A stretch of DNA of 64,000 nt from Leeia oryzae DSM 17879 (GTDB lineage Bacteria > Pseudomonadota > Gammaproteobacteria > Burkholderiales > Leeiaceae), in assembly GCF_000376945.1 (NCBI RefSeq), contig NZ_AQXU01000017.1, forward strand, positions 62,001 to 126,000, written 5' to 3'. This document shows, in pieces, positions 36,095 through 44,059 of this stretch. Within the stretch, counting starts at the first letter, position 1; every line of letters starts with the position of its first letter. The notes below the pieces were generated by a model. That model did no database searches. It was not told where the DNA came from and saw only the letters and a list, made by a program, of their open reading frames with translations. Position numbers and translations under genes: made by a program.

Positions 36095-37591
36095 CTACAG
36101 CCGGTTGCCCCACAGGTTCAGACGCTCCACATCCAGTCCTTGCTGCACCATCTCTGCAGCACGCAGTACGGCACGGGCCTTGTTCAGGGTTTCTTGCCAT
36201 TCGGATTCCGGCACGGAATCTGCCACAATACCGGCCCCCGCCTGCACATACAGGGTTTTGTCCTTGATCACGGCAGTCCGCAAGGCAATCGCCAGATCCA
36301 TGTCGCCAGAGAATCCCAGATACCCGACAGCGCCAGAATAAATACCGCGTGCTACCGGTTCCAGTTCGTTGATGATTTCCAGCGCCCGCACCTTCGGTGC
36401 GCCAGACACCGTACCGGCCGGGAAGGTGGCTTTCAGCACGTCCATATTGCCGACACCTTCTTTCAGACGACCTTCCACACTCGACACAATATGCATCACG
36501 TGCGAATAACGCTCTACCACCATCTTGTCGGTCAGCTTGACGCTGCCAATATCGGCAATGCGGCCCACGTCATTACGGCCGAGGTCGATCAGCATCAGGT
36601 GTTCGGCACACTCTTTCGGGTCTGCCAACAACTCTTGTTCCAACTGCAGGTCATGTTCGTGGTTCTTGCCGCGCGGACGGGTACCCGCAATTGGTCGCAC
36701 CAGGACGCTATCCCCTTCCCTGCGCACCAGAATTTCCGGCGATGCGCCCACGATATGGAAATCTCCCATATCGTAGTAGAACATGTAAGGAGAAGGGTTC
36801 AGAGAGCGCAACGCGCGATACAGCGACAGCGGATTTTCCGGGAACGGCATGTCCATGCGTTGTGCCAGCACGACTTGCATGGCATCGCCATCAAAGATGT
36901 AACGCTTGGCAGCATTGACAGCATCCTTGAAGGCGGCTTCACCAAACGAGGACGTTGCCTGCTGCACGGACGTTTTGCCCTGCAACGGCAAAGCAGCCGG
37001 CTCACGCAGCATCAGCGCCAGTTCGGTCAGGCGAACCAGCGCCATATCATAGCTGTTAGGGATGTTCGGGTCGGCATAAACGACCAGATGCAGCTTGCCG
37101 GTCAGGTTATCAACAACCGCCAGCTGCTCGGATTGCAGCAGCAAAATGTCAGGTGTGCCGAGATGGCCGGGCTTGTTGATCTCCGCCAGGCGTTTTTCGC
37201 AATAACGGATGGTCTCATAACCGAAGTAACCAACCAGCCCCCCGTTAAAACGGGGCAATTCCGGTAGCGGCGCGGCATTGAAGCGTTGCTGGTAAGACTG
37301 GATAAAATCGAGCGGATCACCCTCAAACGATTCGACAATGTCGACACCGCGGTGAACGTCTACCTTGTTGGCATTGACGACCAGCCGGGTCTCGCACGGC
37401 AAGCCAATAAAGGAATAGCGGCCAAAACGCTCGCCCCCCACCACGGATTCCAGCAAATAGGAATACGGCTTATTGGCCAGCTTGAGATAAACGGAAAGCG
37501 GAGTATCCAAATCTGCCAGCAGTTCTACAGTGACAGGAATACGGTTGTAACCTTGGCGGGCAAGCGCCAAAAAAGCGTCGCGACTGAGCAT
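36095..37591 (-). CDS. trpE: Anthranilate synthase component I
   Basis: A 498-residue chorismate-using enzyme. The N-terminal domain carries the tryptophan feedback site ([18 protein letters not shown], with the LLES motif). The C-terminal domain has [42 protein letters not shown] and the [13 protein letters not shown] catalytic region. The start ATG is behind GGAGAT. A 17-residue leader ORF with three Trp codons (37639-37692) ends 47 bases upstream, and GCGTAA at its end is complementary to TTACGC directly before the trpE ATG. Confidence 0.96.
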   Translation of the reverse strand: MLSRDAFLALARQGYNRIPVTVELLADLDTPLSVYLKLANKPYSYLLESVVGGERFGRYSFIGLPCETRLVVNANKVDVHRGVDIVESFEGDPLDFIQSYQQRFNAAPLPELPRFNGGLVGYFGYETIRYCEKRLAEINKPGHLGTPDILLLQSEQLAVVDNLTGKLHLVVYADPNIPNSYDMALVRLTELALMLREPAALPLQGKTSVQQATSSFGEAAFKDAVNAAKRYIFDGDAMQVVLAQRMDMPFPENPLSLYRALRSLNPSPYMFYYDMGDFHIVGASPEILVRREGDSVLVRPIAGTRPRGKNHEHDLQLEQELLADPKECAEHLMLIDLGRNDVGRIADIGSVKLTDKMVVERYSHVMHIVSSVEGRLKEGVGNMDVLKATFPAGTVSGAPKVRALEIINELEPVARGIYSGAVGYLGFSGDMDLAIALRTAVIKDKTLYVQAGAGIVADSVPESEWQETLNKARAVLRAAEMVQQGLDVERLNLWGNRL

Positions 37592-37597
37592 GCGTAA
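37592..37597 (-). promoter_or_regulatory. Possible RBS-occluding element before trpE
   Basis: TTACGC (minus strand), between the trpE Shine-Dalgarno GGAG and its ATG, is the exact complement of GCGTAA at the trpL stop (37639-37644). Pairing would fold the 40-base spacer and hide the trpE start region. Confidence 0.35.
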
Positions 37598-37638
37598 TCT
37601 CCAGAGAAAAAGTGTAAGTCAAAACAATGGGGGTGCGC

Positions 37639-37692
37639 TTACGCGTTCCGCCATCGCCATTCCAGCCACATTTCACTAGAGTAAAACGCCAT
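37639..37692 (-). CDS. trpL: trp leader peptide
   Basis: A 17-residue ORF, MAFYSSEMWLEWRWRNA, with three Trp codons in a span of six, ending 47 bases before trpE on the same strand. Such a Trp-rich short ORF is the hallmark of ribosome-mediated attenuation. Trp is otherwise about one residue in a hundred, so three close together directly ahead of trpE is very unlikely by chance. I do not see a classical G+C-rich terminator with a U run; instead there are weaker alternatives (CGATGG with CCATTG; GTAAG with CTTAC followed by five T) and a complement between the leader stop and the trpE start. The Shine-Dalgarno of the leader is weak (AAGG, too far upstream). Confidence 0.7.
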   Translation of the reverse strand: MAFYSSEMWLEWRWRNA

Positions 37693-37902
37693 GATGATTC
37701 AATCTGCCTTGAGAAATTTGAAATTTTCTGCGAAAAATCGGGTGAATCCGAGAATTTTTCTGCACTGCCAACTATTCTTGCCGATTTTAGAGGAAGACAC
37801 AAGTCAAAAATGACTGCATTGCACCAATTTCACCCGGGCTTGCGCAAAGTTAATACGCAACCGGCTGTTCGCAGCAAAGACGCAGTCCACTTCAAGCGAA
37901 CA
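37693..37902. other. gph-trpL intergenic region with possible trp promoter
   Basis: 210 bases. On the minus strand it contains the inverted repeat GAAAAAT ... ATTTTTC around a CGG/CCG core, about 60 bases upstream of trpL. A -35-like TTGACT is also present, but no well-spaced -10 was found, so the trp promoter is not pinned down. Confidence 0.35.
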
Positions 37903-38568
37903 TCACTCTGGCAATAATTCAACCAGCGCATCACAGGTACTGATCACCCTGTCCGCCCCCAGCGCGGCCGCATTCTCTGCATAACCATAATCCACCACCC
38001 AAACCGGGCACCCGGCCGCGCGGGCACTCTTCACATCATTTTCCGAGTCCCCGACCATCAGCAAAGTATGCGGAGATACCCCGAGGACCTCGGCGGTATA
38101 CAACAAGGGCATCGGATGCGGTTTTTTCTCTGGCAGGGTATCGCCGCCGATGATCAACTCAAAATATGGATCAAGCGCCAGCACATCCAGCAACGGTTCC
38201 GTGAAATGCAGCGGCTTGTTGGTGACGCACGCCAGTTTCAGGCCTTGACGTCGCAAGGCTGCCAGCGTTTCTGCCACCCCGGCATAAGGCAAGGTATGCC
38301 GCGACAAATGGGTACGATAAATTTCCTTGAAAAGCGTGTTACCTTGGCGTTGCAAGACACTATCATCCGGCTCGGCCGATTTATCATCGGCCAGTACCCT
38401 GGCGATCAGCGACGCCGCGCCATCGCCGACAAAGCTCTCGACACGGGACTCAGACAAGGCAGGCAGACCCAGCGCCTTTCTGACCTCGTTGGCAGAAAAT
38501 GCCAGATCCTTGATGGAATCCACCAGCGTACCATCCAGATCAAACGCAACAGCCTTGATATCCATCAT
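37903..38568 (-). CDS. gph: Phosphoglycolate phosphatase
   Basis: A 221-residue HAD-superfamily hydrolase: motif I AFDLDGTLVDS, motif II VTNK, motif III/IV KPHPMPL and MVGDSENDVKSARAAG. It dephosphorylates 2-phosphoglycolate from DNA-repair products. ATG 38568 (second of an in-frame TTG-ATG-ATG row) is chosen. Its place between rpe and trpE is the standard rpe-gph-trpE order, here interrupted by an SDR gene. Confidence 0.92.
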   Translation of the reverse strand: MMDIKAVAFDLDGTLVDSIKDLAFSANEVRKALGLPALSESRVESFVGDGAASLIARVLADDKSAEPDDSVLQRQGNTLFKEIYRTHLSRHTLPYAGVAETLAALRRQGLKLACVTNKPLHFTEPLLDVLALDPYFELIIGGDTLPEKKPHPMPLLYTAEVLGVSPHTLLMVGDSENDVKSARAAGCPVWVVDYGYAENAAALGADRVISTCDALVELLPE

Positions 38569-38693
38569 CAACAGGTTTCAACTCAAGTTAGAAATTAAGC
38601 ACACAAATCCGAATGGCCAGGCCGCTTCCCGCCGACCACCTGATTCATAACAACACGCAATTGGCGTACGACCAGACAGGGTAGAGACGTCCC

Positions 38694-39413
38694 CTACCCC
38701 CACTGCCGCACATCTGTCACGTCACCATGCTGCATGCTATCTGACAACACATAATCCACCAGTTTTACCGCCACCTGAGCCGGGGCAGACAACAGGCCTT
38801 GATCATGCAAAGCGACAAAACGGTCCAGCAGCGGAAAGTCCTCTTCTGAGGCATGCCGGATTTCATCCTGCATGCCTGTATCCAGCACCCCTGGCGCCAC
38901 AGACGCCATACGAAAACCCGGCAGCCCTTCTACGCCGGCAACCCGTACAAAGTGGTCCAGGCCGGCCTTACCGGCGCAATAGGCACCCCACCCCGGGTAC
39001 GCCGAATGTGCCGCACCTGACGAAATGTTCAACACCCGGCAGGGCAAACCGGCTGCTTGCACACACTGCAACAAGGTGGATGTCAGCAACATGGGAGATA
39101 CCAGATTGATCTGGATGGCAGCGGCGGTTTTTGCCAGATCCATCCGCTGGATCGGGGCAATCGGTTGAACCGAGCCTGCATTATTGATCAATACAACCTG
39201 ATCAATGCCTGACCAGTCCAGCTGATGCAGCAGATCAGCGAGCAGACTGGCTGCACTTTCCGGCTGTGCCAGATCAACCACAACAGACTGCCAGCGAGGG
39301 TCTGCCACCGGTGTACGTGACAGGCCGATGACCCGGTCACCGCGGGCCTGCACGTATTCGGCCAATGCCAGACCCAAACCGCGCGAATGGCCAGTAATGA
39401 AAAAGAGATTCAC
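38694..39413 (-). CDS. Short-chain dehydrogenase/reductase, sepiapterin reductase-like
   Basis: A 239-residue NAD(P)-dependent SDR. The cofactor motif TGHSRGLGLALAEY (Gly-rich, residues 8-14), NNAG, and the catalytic Ser-Tyr-Lys in ISSGAAHSAYPGWGAYCAGKAGL are present. The pattern GHSRGLG and the downstream APGVLDTGMQDEIR resemble the sepiapterin reductase/benzil reductase group. It sits 19 bases after rpe and 125 before gph on the same strand. Substrate unknown. Confidence 0.85.
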   Translation of the reverse strand: MNLFFITGHSRGLGLALAEYVQARGDRVIGLSRTPVADPRWQSVVVDLAQPESAASLLADLLHQLDWSGIDQVVLINNAGSVQPIAPIQRMDLAKTAAAIQINLVSPMLLTSTLLQCVQAAGLPCRVLNISSGAAHSAYPGWGAYCAGKAGLDHFVRVAGVEGLPGFRMASVAPGVLDTGMQDEIRHASEEDFPLLDRFVALHDQGLLSAPAQVAVKLVDYVLSDSMQHGDVTDVRQWG

Positions 39414-39432
39414 CCTACCCCCTTGCCAGAGA

Positions 39433-40119
39433 TCAGCGCTTGGCTACCTTGGCCAGTTCGGCACGCATGGCATCAATGGTTGCCTTGTAATCTTTGGTAC
39501 CATAAATGGCAGAGCCTGCCACAAAGGTATCCGCGCCAGCGGCGGCAATTTCGGCAATATTGTCGACCTTTACGCCACCATCAATTTCCAGCCAGATTTC
39601 ACGCCCGGTCCTGGCGGTGTATTCGTCGATTTTCTGACGTGCCTGACGCAGCTTGTTCAGCGCTTCGGGAATGAATTTCTGCCCGCCAAACCCCGGGTTC
39701 ACGCTCATCAGCAACACCATGTCGAGCTTGTCCATCACGTGATCCATCAAGTGCAGCGGGGTAGCCGGGTTAAATACCAGGCCGGCCTTGCAGCCGTTTT
39801 CCTTGATCAATGCCAGCGACCGGTCGATATGTTCGCTCGCTTCCGGATGGAAGGTAATGATATTGGCCCCCGCCTTGGCGAAGGCCGGAATCAGGTTATC
39901 CACCGGTTTGACCATCAAATGCACGTCAATCAGCGCATCCGTCTCTGGGCGAATGGCTTCGCACATGATGGGGCCAAAGGTCAGGTTCGGGACATAGTGG
40001 TTATCCATCACGTCAAAGTGAATGATATCTGCCCCGGCGGCAATCACGTTCACCACTTCCTCGCCGAGACGGGCAAGATTGGCAGAAAGAATACTGGGGG
40101 CAATGCGGAAATCAGACAT
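39433..40119 (-). CDS. rpe: Ribulose-phosphate 3-epimerase
   Basis: A 228-residue TIM-barrel metalloenzyme of the pentose phosphate pathway. Signature blocks: [34 protein letters not shown] (metal His/Asp), [21 protein letters not shown] and [11 protein letters not shown]. It is the first gene of the leftward rpe-SDR-gph-trp group and is divergent from apaG, a common Betaproteobacterial arrangement. Confidence 0.95.
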   Translation of the reverse strand: MSDFRIAPSILSANLARLGEEVVNVIAAGADIIHFDVMDNHYVPNLTFGPIMCEAIRPETDALIDVHLMVKPVDNLIPAFAKAGANIITFHPEASEHIDRSLALIKENGCKAGLVFNPATPLHLMDHVMDKLDMVLLMSVNPGFGGQKFIPEALNKLRQARQKIDEYTARTGREIWLEIDGGVKVDNIAEIAAAGADTFVAGSAIYGTKDYKATIDAMRAELAKVAKR

Positions 40120-40306
40120 GATAAAAACCTGGATTCGGGAGGAAAGATGCCCGCATTTTACCCTGTGAGAGCAGGAAAAGCGACGTTTGGCGCATCCACT
40201 ATTAACACCAGATATCTGTCTGTTTTTAACGCGGAAATTTACGGTTTCACGGTGTGATCTGTGGCATAATAACGGGTGATTTTATCCAGCCCCAGAGCCA
40301 AACTAC

Positions 40307-40699
40307 ATGCCTGTACAAGACGATTCCAAAGAATACGCCATTGAAGTCAGTGTTCGCCCCGTTTATATCGAAGAACAATCTGATCCGGCAGAAAACCGTT
40401 TTGTGTTTGCGTACTTCATCAAGATCCAGAATACCGGCACGATTGCCGCTAAACTGATCTCGCGCCACTGGATCATTACCGATGCCAACATGAAGGTTGA
40501 AGAAGTCAAAGGCCTGGGTGTGGTCGGCGAACAACCGCATCTGGAACCGGGTCAGGTATTTGAATACAACAGCGGCTGCATGCTGGAAACCGATGTCGGC
40601 ACCATGGAAGGCAGCTACCAGATGGTGGCGGCAGACGGACATACCTTTGATGCCAGAATTCCCATGTTTACGCTGAGCATCCCGCGAACCTTGCACTAG
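40307..40699 (+). CDS. apaG: ApaG protein (Co2+/Mg2+ efflux-associated)
   Basis: A 130-residue immunoglobulin-like fold protein. VSVRPVYIEEQSDPAENRFVFAYFIKIQNTG and LISRHWIITDANMKVEEVKGLGVVGEQPHLEPG followed by YNSGCMLETDVGTMEGSYQM are diagnostic of ApaG. The family has been linked to divalent-cation tolerance and binds pyrophosphate-type ligands; its exact role is unclear. Monocistronic, divergent from rpe. Confidence 0.95.
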   Translation: MPVQDDSKEYAIEVSVRPVYIEEQSDPAENRFVFAYFIKIQNTGTIAAKLISRHWIITDANMKVEEVKGLGVVGEQPHLEPGQVFEYNSGCMLETDVGTMEGSYQMVAADGHTFDARIPMFTLSIPRTLH

Positions 40700-40730
40700 G
40701 CACAGCACCATTACCCGGCCTGGCCCCGCT

Positions 40731-40811
40731 TTAACGGCGACGGCCAGGCCAGTTCCACCAGATCAGTGCGATGATCAACAGCAAGAAAATAATGGGCTCA
40801 AGATAGGCCAA
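40731..40811 (-). CDS. 26-residue putative single-pass membrane peptide
   Basis: Starts with TTG (40811) six bases after GGGAG and reads MAYLEPIIFLLLIIALIWWN then PGRRR. It is one strongly hydrophobic helix with a Trp-Trp interface and a positive C-terminus, the usual look of a small inner-membrane protein with the tail in the cytoplasm. It lies convergent to apaG and divergent to the ABC exporter. The non-ATG start and the small size leave it uncertain; no family is recognised. Confidence 0.42.
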   Translation of the reverse strand: MAYLEPIIFLLLIIALIWWNWPGRRR

Positions 40812-40853
40812 CTTGTTCTCCCGGGAACATTAACCGCACCATCCATTGACCAA

Positions 40854-42680
40854 ATGGACAAACGGCAAACAGAAAAAAGACACATGCGAATCTCACATAC
40901 CGGACCTGCACCCAAAAGACGCGACGACTGGCAGACCATCAAAACGCTGCTGCCTTACGTCTGGCAATACCGCATGCGCGTATTTGCGGCGCTGTCATTT
41001 CTGATTTTAGCCAAAATCGCCAACGTCGCGGTACCGTTGGTACTAAAAGAAGTTGTCGACTATTTTGAAGGCAAAGGAGCAGCAGTTGCCATTGCGGTGC
41101 CCATTGGGGCAATTGCACTGTACGGCTTGCTCCGGTTTGCGGCCAGCAGCCTGGGTGAGTTGCGCGACGCCGTCTTTGCCAAGGTAACCCAGGGCGCCAT
41201 TCGCCGGATTGCGTTGCAGGTATTCGAACATCTGCACCGCCTGAGTCTGAGATTCCATCTGGAGCGCCAAACCGGCGGCATGAGCAGGGACATCGAGCGC
41301 GGCACCAAGGGCATCTCCTTCCTGCTGAACTTCATGCTGTTCAACATCATCCCGACGCTGGTGGAGATTATCCTGGTCGCCGCCGTACTCCTGAAGAAGT
41401 ACGACAAATGGTTTGCCATTGTCACCTTCGTATCACTGGCCATCTACATCGTCTTTACACTGGCGGTGACCGAATGGCGCATGGTGTTCCGCAGAACCAT
41501 GAACGACATGGACTCAAAAGCCAACAACAAGGCTATTGATTCGCTGATCAACTACGAAACCGTCAAATATTTTGGCAACGAAAAATTTGAAGCCAGCCGC
41601 TACGACCGCAATCTGACCACATGGGAAACCGCCGCAGTCAAAAACCAGGTCTCGCTGGCCATGCTCAATGCCGGTCAGGCCAGCATTATTGCTGCTGCCG
41701 TCACGGTCCTGATGTGGCTGGCCGCCAATGGCGTGGCAACCCACAAGATGTCGGTGGGGGATCTGGTACTCGTCAATGCCTTCATGCTGCAACTGTACAT
41801 CCCGCTCAATTTTCTGGGGTTTGTGTATCGGGAAATCAAGCACTCGCTGGCCGACATGGAAAAAATGTTTGACCTTCTGAAGATCAATACCGAAGTCAAA
41901 GATGCCGCAGACGCCAAGACACTGGATGCCCGCAGCGCTGAAGTGACGTTTGATCAGGTTGATTTTCATTACGATGCCAAGCGCAGCATCCTGAAACAAG
42001 TCAGTTTCAGCATTCCCGCAGGCCATACCGTGGCCGTGGTAGGGACCAGTGGTGCCGGCAAGTCCACTCTCGCCCGTTTGCTGTTCCGTTTTTATGATGT
42101 CACCGGCGGGGCGGTCCGGGTCAACGGAACCGATATCCGTGCGTTAAGTCAGGAGAGCTTGCGTAAGCATATCGGGATCGTGCCGCAAGACACCGTGCTC
42201 TTTAACGACAGTATTTACTACAACATTGCCTATGGCAGACCGGATGCCAGCGAAGAAGAAGTGATTGAAGCCGCCAAAGCCGCTCACATTCACGAATTCG
42301 TGCTGACCCTGCCAGATGGCTATAAAACAACAGTGGGCGAGCGCGGCTTAAAACTGTCGGGTGGCGAAAAACAGCGCGTTGCCATCGCGCGAACCATCCT
42401 GAAAAACCCGCCGATTCTGGTGCTGGACGAGGCCACATCGGCACTGGACACGCGAACTGAACAGGCGATTCAGTTAGAACTGCAACAGATCACGAATAAC
42501 CGTACCACCTTGATTGTAGCGCACCGCCTGTCCACCATCGTCCATGCCAATGAAATACTGGTCATGGAGCATGGTGCCATTGTCGAGCGCGGCAGTCACA
42601 AAGACCTGCTGAACCAGCAAGGTGTATATCACCGCATGTGGTCCCTGCAGCAGCAGGATAGCAGCCAGGACGAGAGTTGA
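40854..42680 (+). CDS. ABC exporter, ATM1/heavy-metal-tolerance type
   Basis: A 608-residue half-transporter: six membrane helices (about residues 40-330) followed by an ATPase domain with Walker A [9 protein letters not shown], signature LSGGEKQR and Walker B [39 protein letters not shown] and [40 protein letters not shown]-type residues match the Atm1/HMT1 branch, which exports glutathione- or sulfur-linked compounds. It acts as a homodimer in the inner membrane. An ATG at 40884 is an alternative start; neither has a clear Shine-Dalgarno. Confidence 0.88.
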   Translation: [608 protein letters not shown]

Positions 42681-42813
42681 TAATTTACATAATAATGCTT
42701 GTGTAAATATATAATTTTGTTTAACTTTATCTAAAAGTAGCCTATCCTTTGGGAAAAGGCTGGTTAACATTGTTTAACCTTTTAAAAAAGATAGTAAATT
42801 AGTTGATTCCAGC

Positions 42814-42915
42814 ATGAAAATTCGCACACTTTCTTTTAAGCCCCTGTTGGGCACCGTTAGCTGTCTGATCCTGAGCTGCGTAATCAGCACTCAGGCAGAT
42901 GCCCGTGACAAGTAA
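42814..42915 (+). other. Out-of-frame signal peptide ORF of the PBP7-type gene
   Basis: MKIRTLSFKPLLGTVSCLIL, SCVISTQADARDK, stop. It has a basic N-region, a hydrophobic core and a signal-peptidase site ADA-R. It is exactly the secretion signal the downstream endopeptidase lacks, but it is in a different frame; the stop TAA (42913-42915) lies 17 bases inside the downstream ORF. Removing one A from ACAAGTAAAG would fuse the two. Either a frameshift mutation, a sequencing error or programmed frameshifting explains this. Confidence 0.75.
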
Positions 42916-43897
42916 AGAACAGAGCAAGGCAGTCGCACAGCACAAAAAACATGCTGCAACTGCCAAGGCAAGTCCTGTAAAGGCCCAACCTCTTAAAGCA
43001 CGCAACAAATCCCGCCAGGTGATTGTTGCCAAAGCGGCGACAAGCCATGTCGTCCTTCGCAAGGTCGCACCAGAAGCCGTTGTGCCTGCGGAAGTCTCTC
43101 TGACAGACATCAAGTCAAATGCCGTGATGGTCCAGCATGCAGATACCGGTGATGTGATTTTCGCCAAGAATGCCAGCACGCCTGTACCGATTGCATCACT
43201 GACCAAGCTGATGACAGCCGTTGTACTGCTGGATTCCAAGCTGGCGATGGACATGCCGCTGACGGTAGAAGCTGATGACGTAGACAATCTGCGCCATAGC
43301 ACCTCGCATCTGCCAGTGGGTGTGACAGCAACCCGTCAGGATTTGTTGCGCCTTGCCCTGATGGCCTCTGAAAACCGTGCTGCAGCAGCTCTGGCACGCA
43401 CTTACCCGGGCGGTACACCTGCCTTTGTTGCACGCATGAACCGCAAGGCCCAAAGCCTGGGCATGACCCACACGCATTATGAAGACTCCAGCGGTCTGGG
43501 CAACGGTAATTTCTCTACAGCCGAAGATCTGGCAAAACTGGTCGCCGCCGCTTCCAGCTACCCGCTGATTCGCGAATTCTCTACCACCGACACCTACCTG
43601 TTCAATCCGCTGGCAGGTGGCCGTCCAAGACAGTTTGGCAACACCAACCCGCTGGTCAAGAATGGCCAATGGGACATTGATGTATCAAAAACCGGCTTTA
43701 CCAATGAAGCCGGTAAATGCTTGGTGATGAAGGCACGAATTGCCAACGAACCGGTCGTGATTGTGCTACTGGATTCCACCGGCAAAATGACCCGTGTAGG
43801 CGATGCGCAGCGTGTTCGCAAATGGCTGGAAAACCACCCTGCCAACCTACACCGCGCAGCCATTGCACAAGCCAACCATCCACGTCCAACCACATAA
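42899..43897 (+). CDS. pbpG: D-alanyl-D-alanine endopeptidase (PBP7/PbpG-like), apparent N-terminal frameshift
   Basis: A 332-residue serine peptidase of the S11 family, which cuts DD-crosslinks in peptidoglycan. The catalytic triad motifs are SLTK (in PIASLTKLMTAVVLLD), SEN (in LMASENRAAAALARTYPGG) and KTG (in VSKTGFTNEAGKCLVM); these and their surroundings align closely with E. coli PbpG. From this ATG the protein would begin with a hydrophilic Lys-rich linker (KEQSKAVAQHKKHAATAKAS) and would not be exported. The missing signal peptide is encoded just upstream in another frame (42814-42915). The true gene probably spans 42814-43897. Confidence 0.85.
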   Translation: MPVTSKEQSKAVAQHKKHAATAKASPVKAQPLKARNKSRQVIVAKAATSHVVLRKVAPEAVVPAEVSLTDIKSNAVMVQHADTGDVIFAKNASTPVPIASLTKLMTAVVLLDSKLAMDMPLTVEADDVDNLRHSTSHLPVGVTATRQDLLRLALMASENRAAAALARTYPGGTPAFVARMNRKAQSLGMTHTHYEDSSGLGNGNFSTAEDLAKLVAAASSYPLIREFSTTDTYLFNPLAGGRPRQFGNTNPLVKNGQWDIDVSKTGFTNEAGKCLVMKARIANEPVVIVLLDSTGKMTRVGDAQRVRKWLENHPANLHRAAIAQANHPRPTT

Positions 43898-43928
43898 ACC
43901 ATCGATACCTGACGTATCGTCAGGGTCA

Positions 43929-43971
43929 GACGTAAAAAAGCCCAGTATTTTATACTGGGCTTTTTTACGTC
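43929..43971. terminator. Long perfect terminator after pbpG
   Basis: Two perfectly complementary 20-base arms (GACGTAAAAAAGCCCAGTAT and its complement) around a TTT loop, with A6/T6 tracts inside. It works in both directions between convergent pbpG and the histidine kinase gene. Confidence 0.92.
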
Positions 43972-44059
43972 TATCGGTATCGGCCATGAACATATGTCTG
44001 CCAGCAGTTGAAACCACACAGGCCTCACCATTCGCGTTCTGCCTTGCCTCTGCCCGCCA

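Noticed and set aside
36053-37267. 404-codon frame antisense to trpE
   Set aside because: His/Gln-rich translation typical of antisense frames; trpE on the other strand is complete.
37627-37917. 96-codon plus-strand frame between trpE and gph
   Set aside because: It runs antisense through the trp leader peptide and has no ribosome site or family; the leader is the better explanation of the region.
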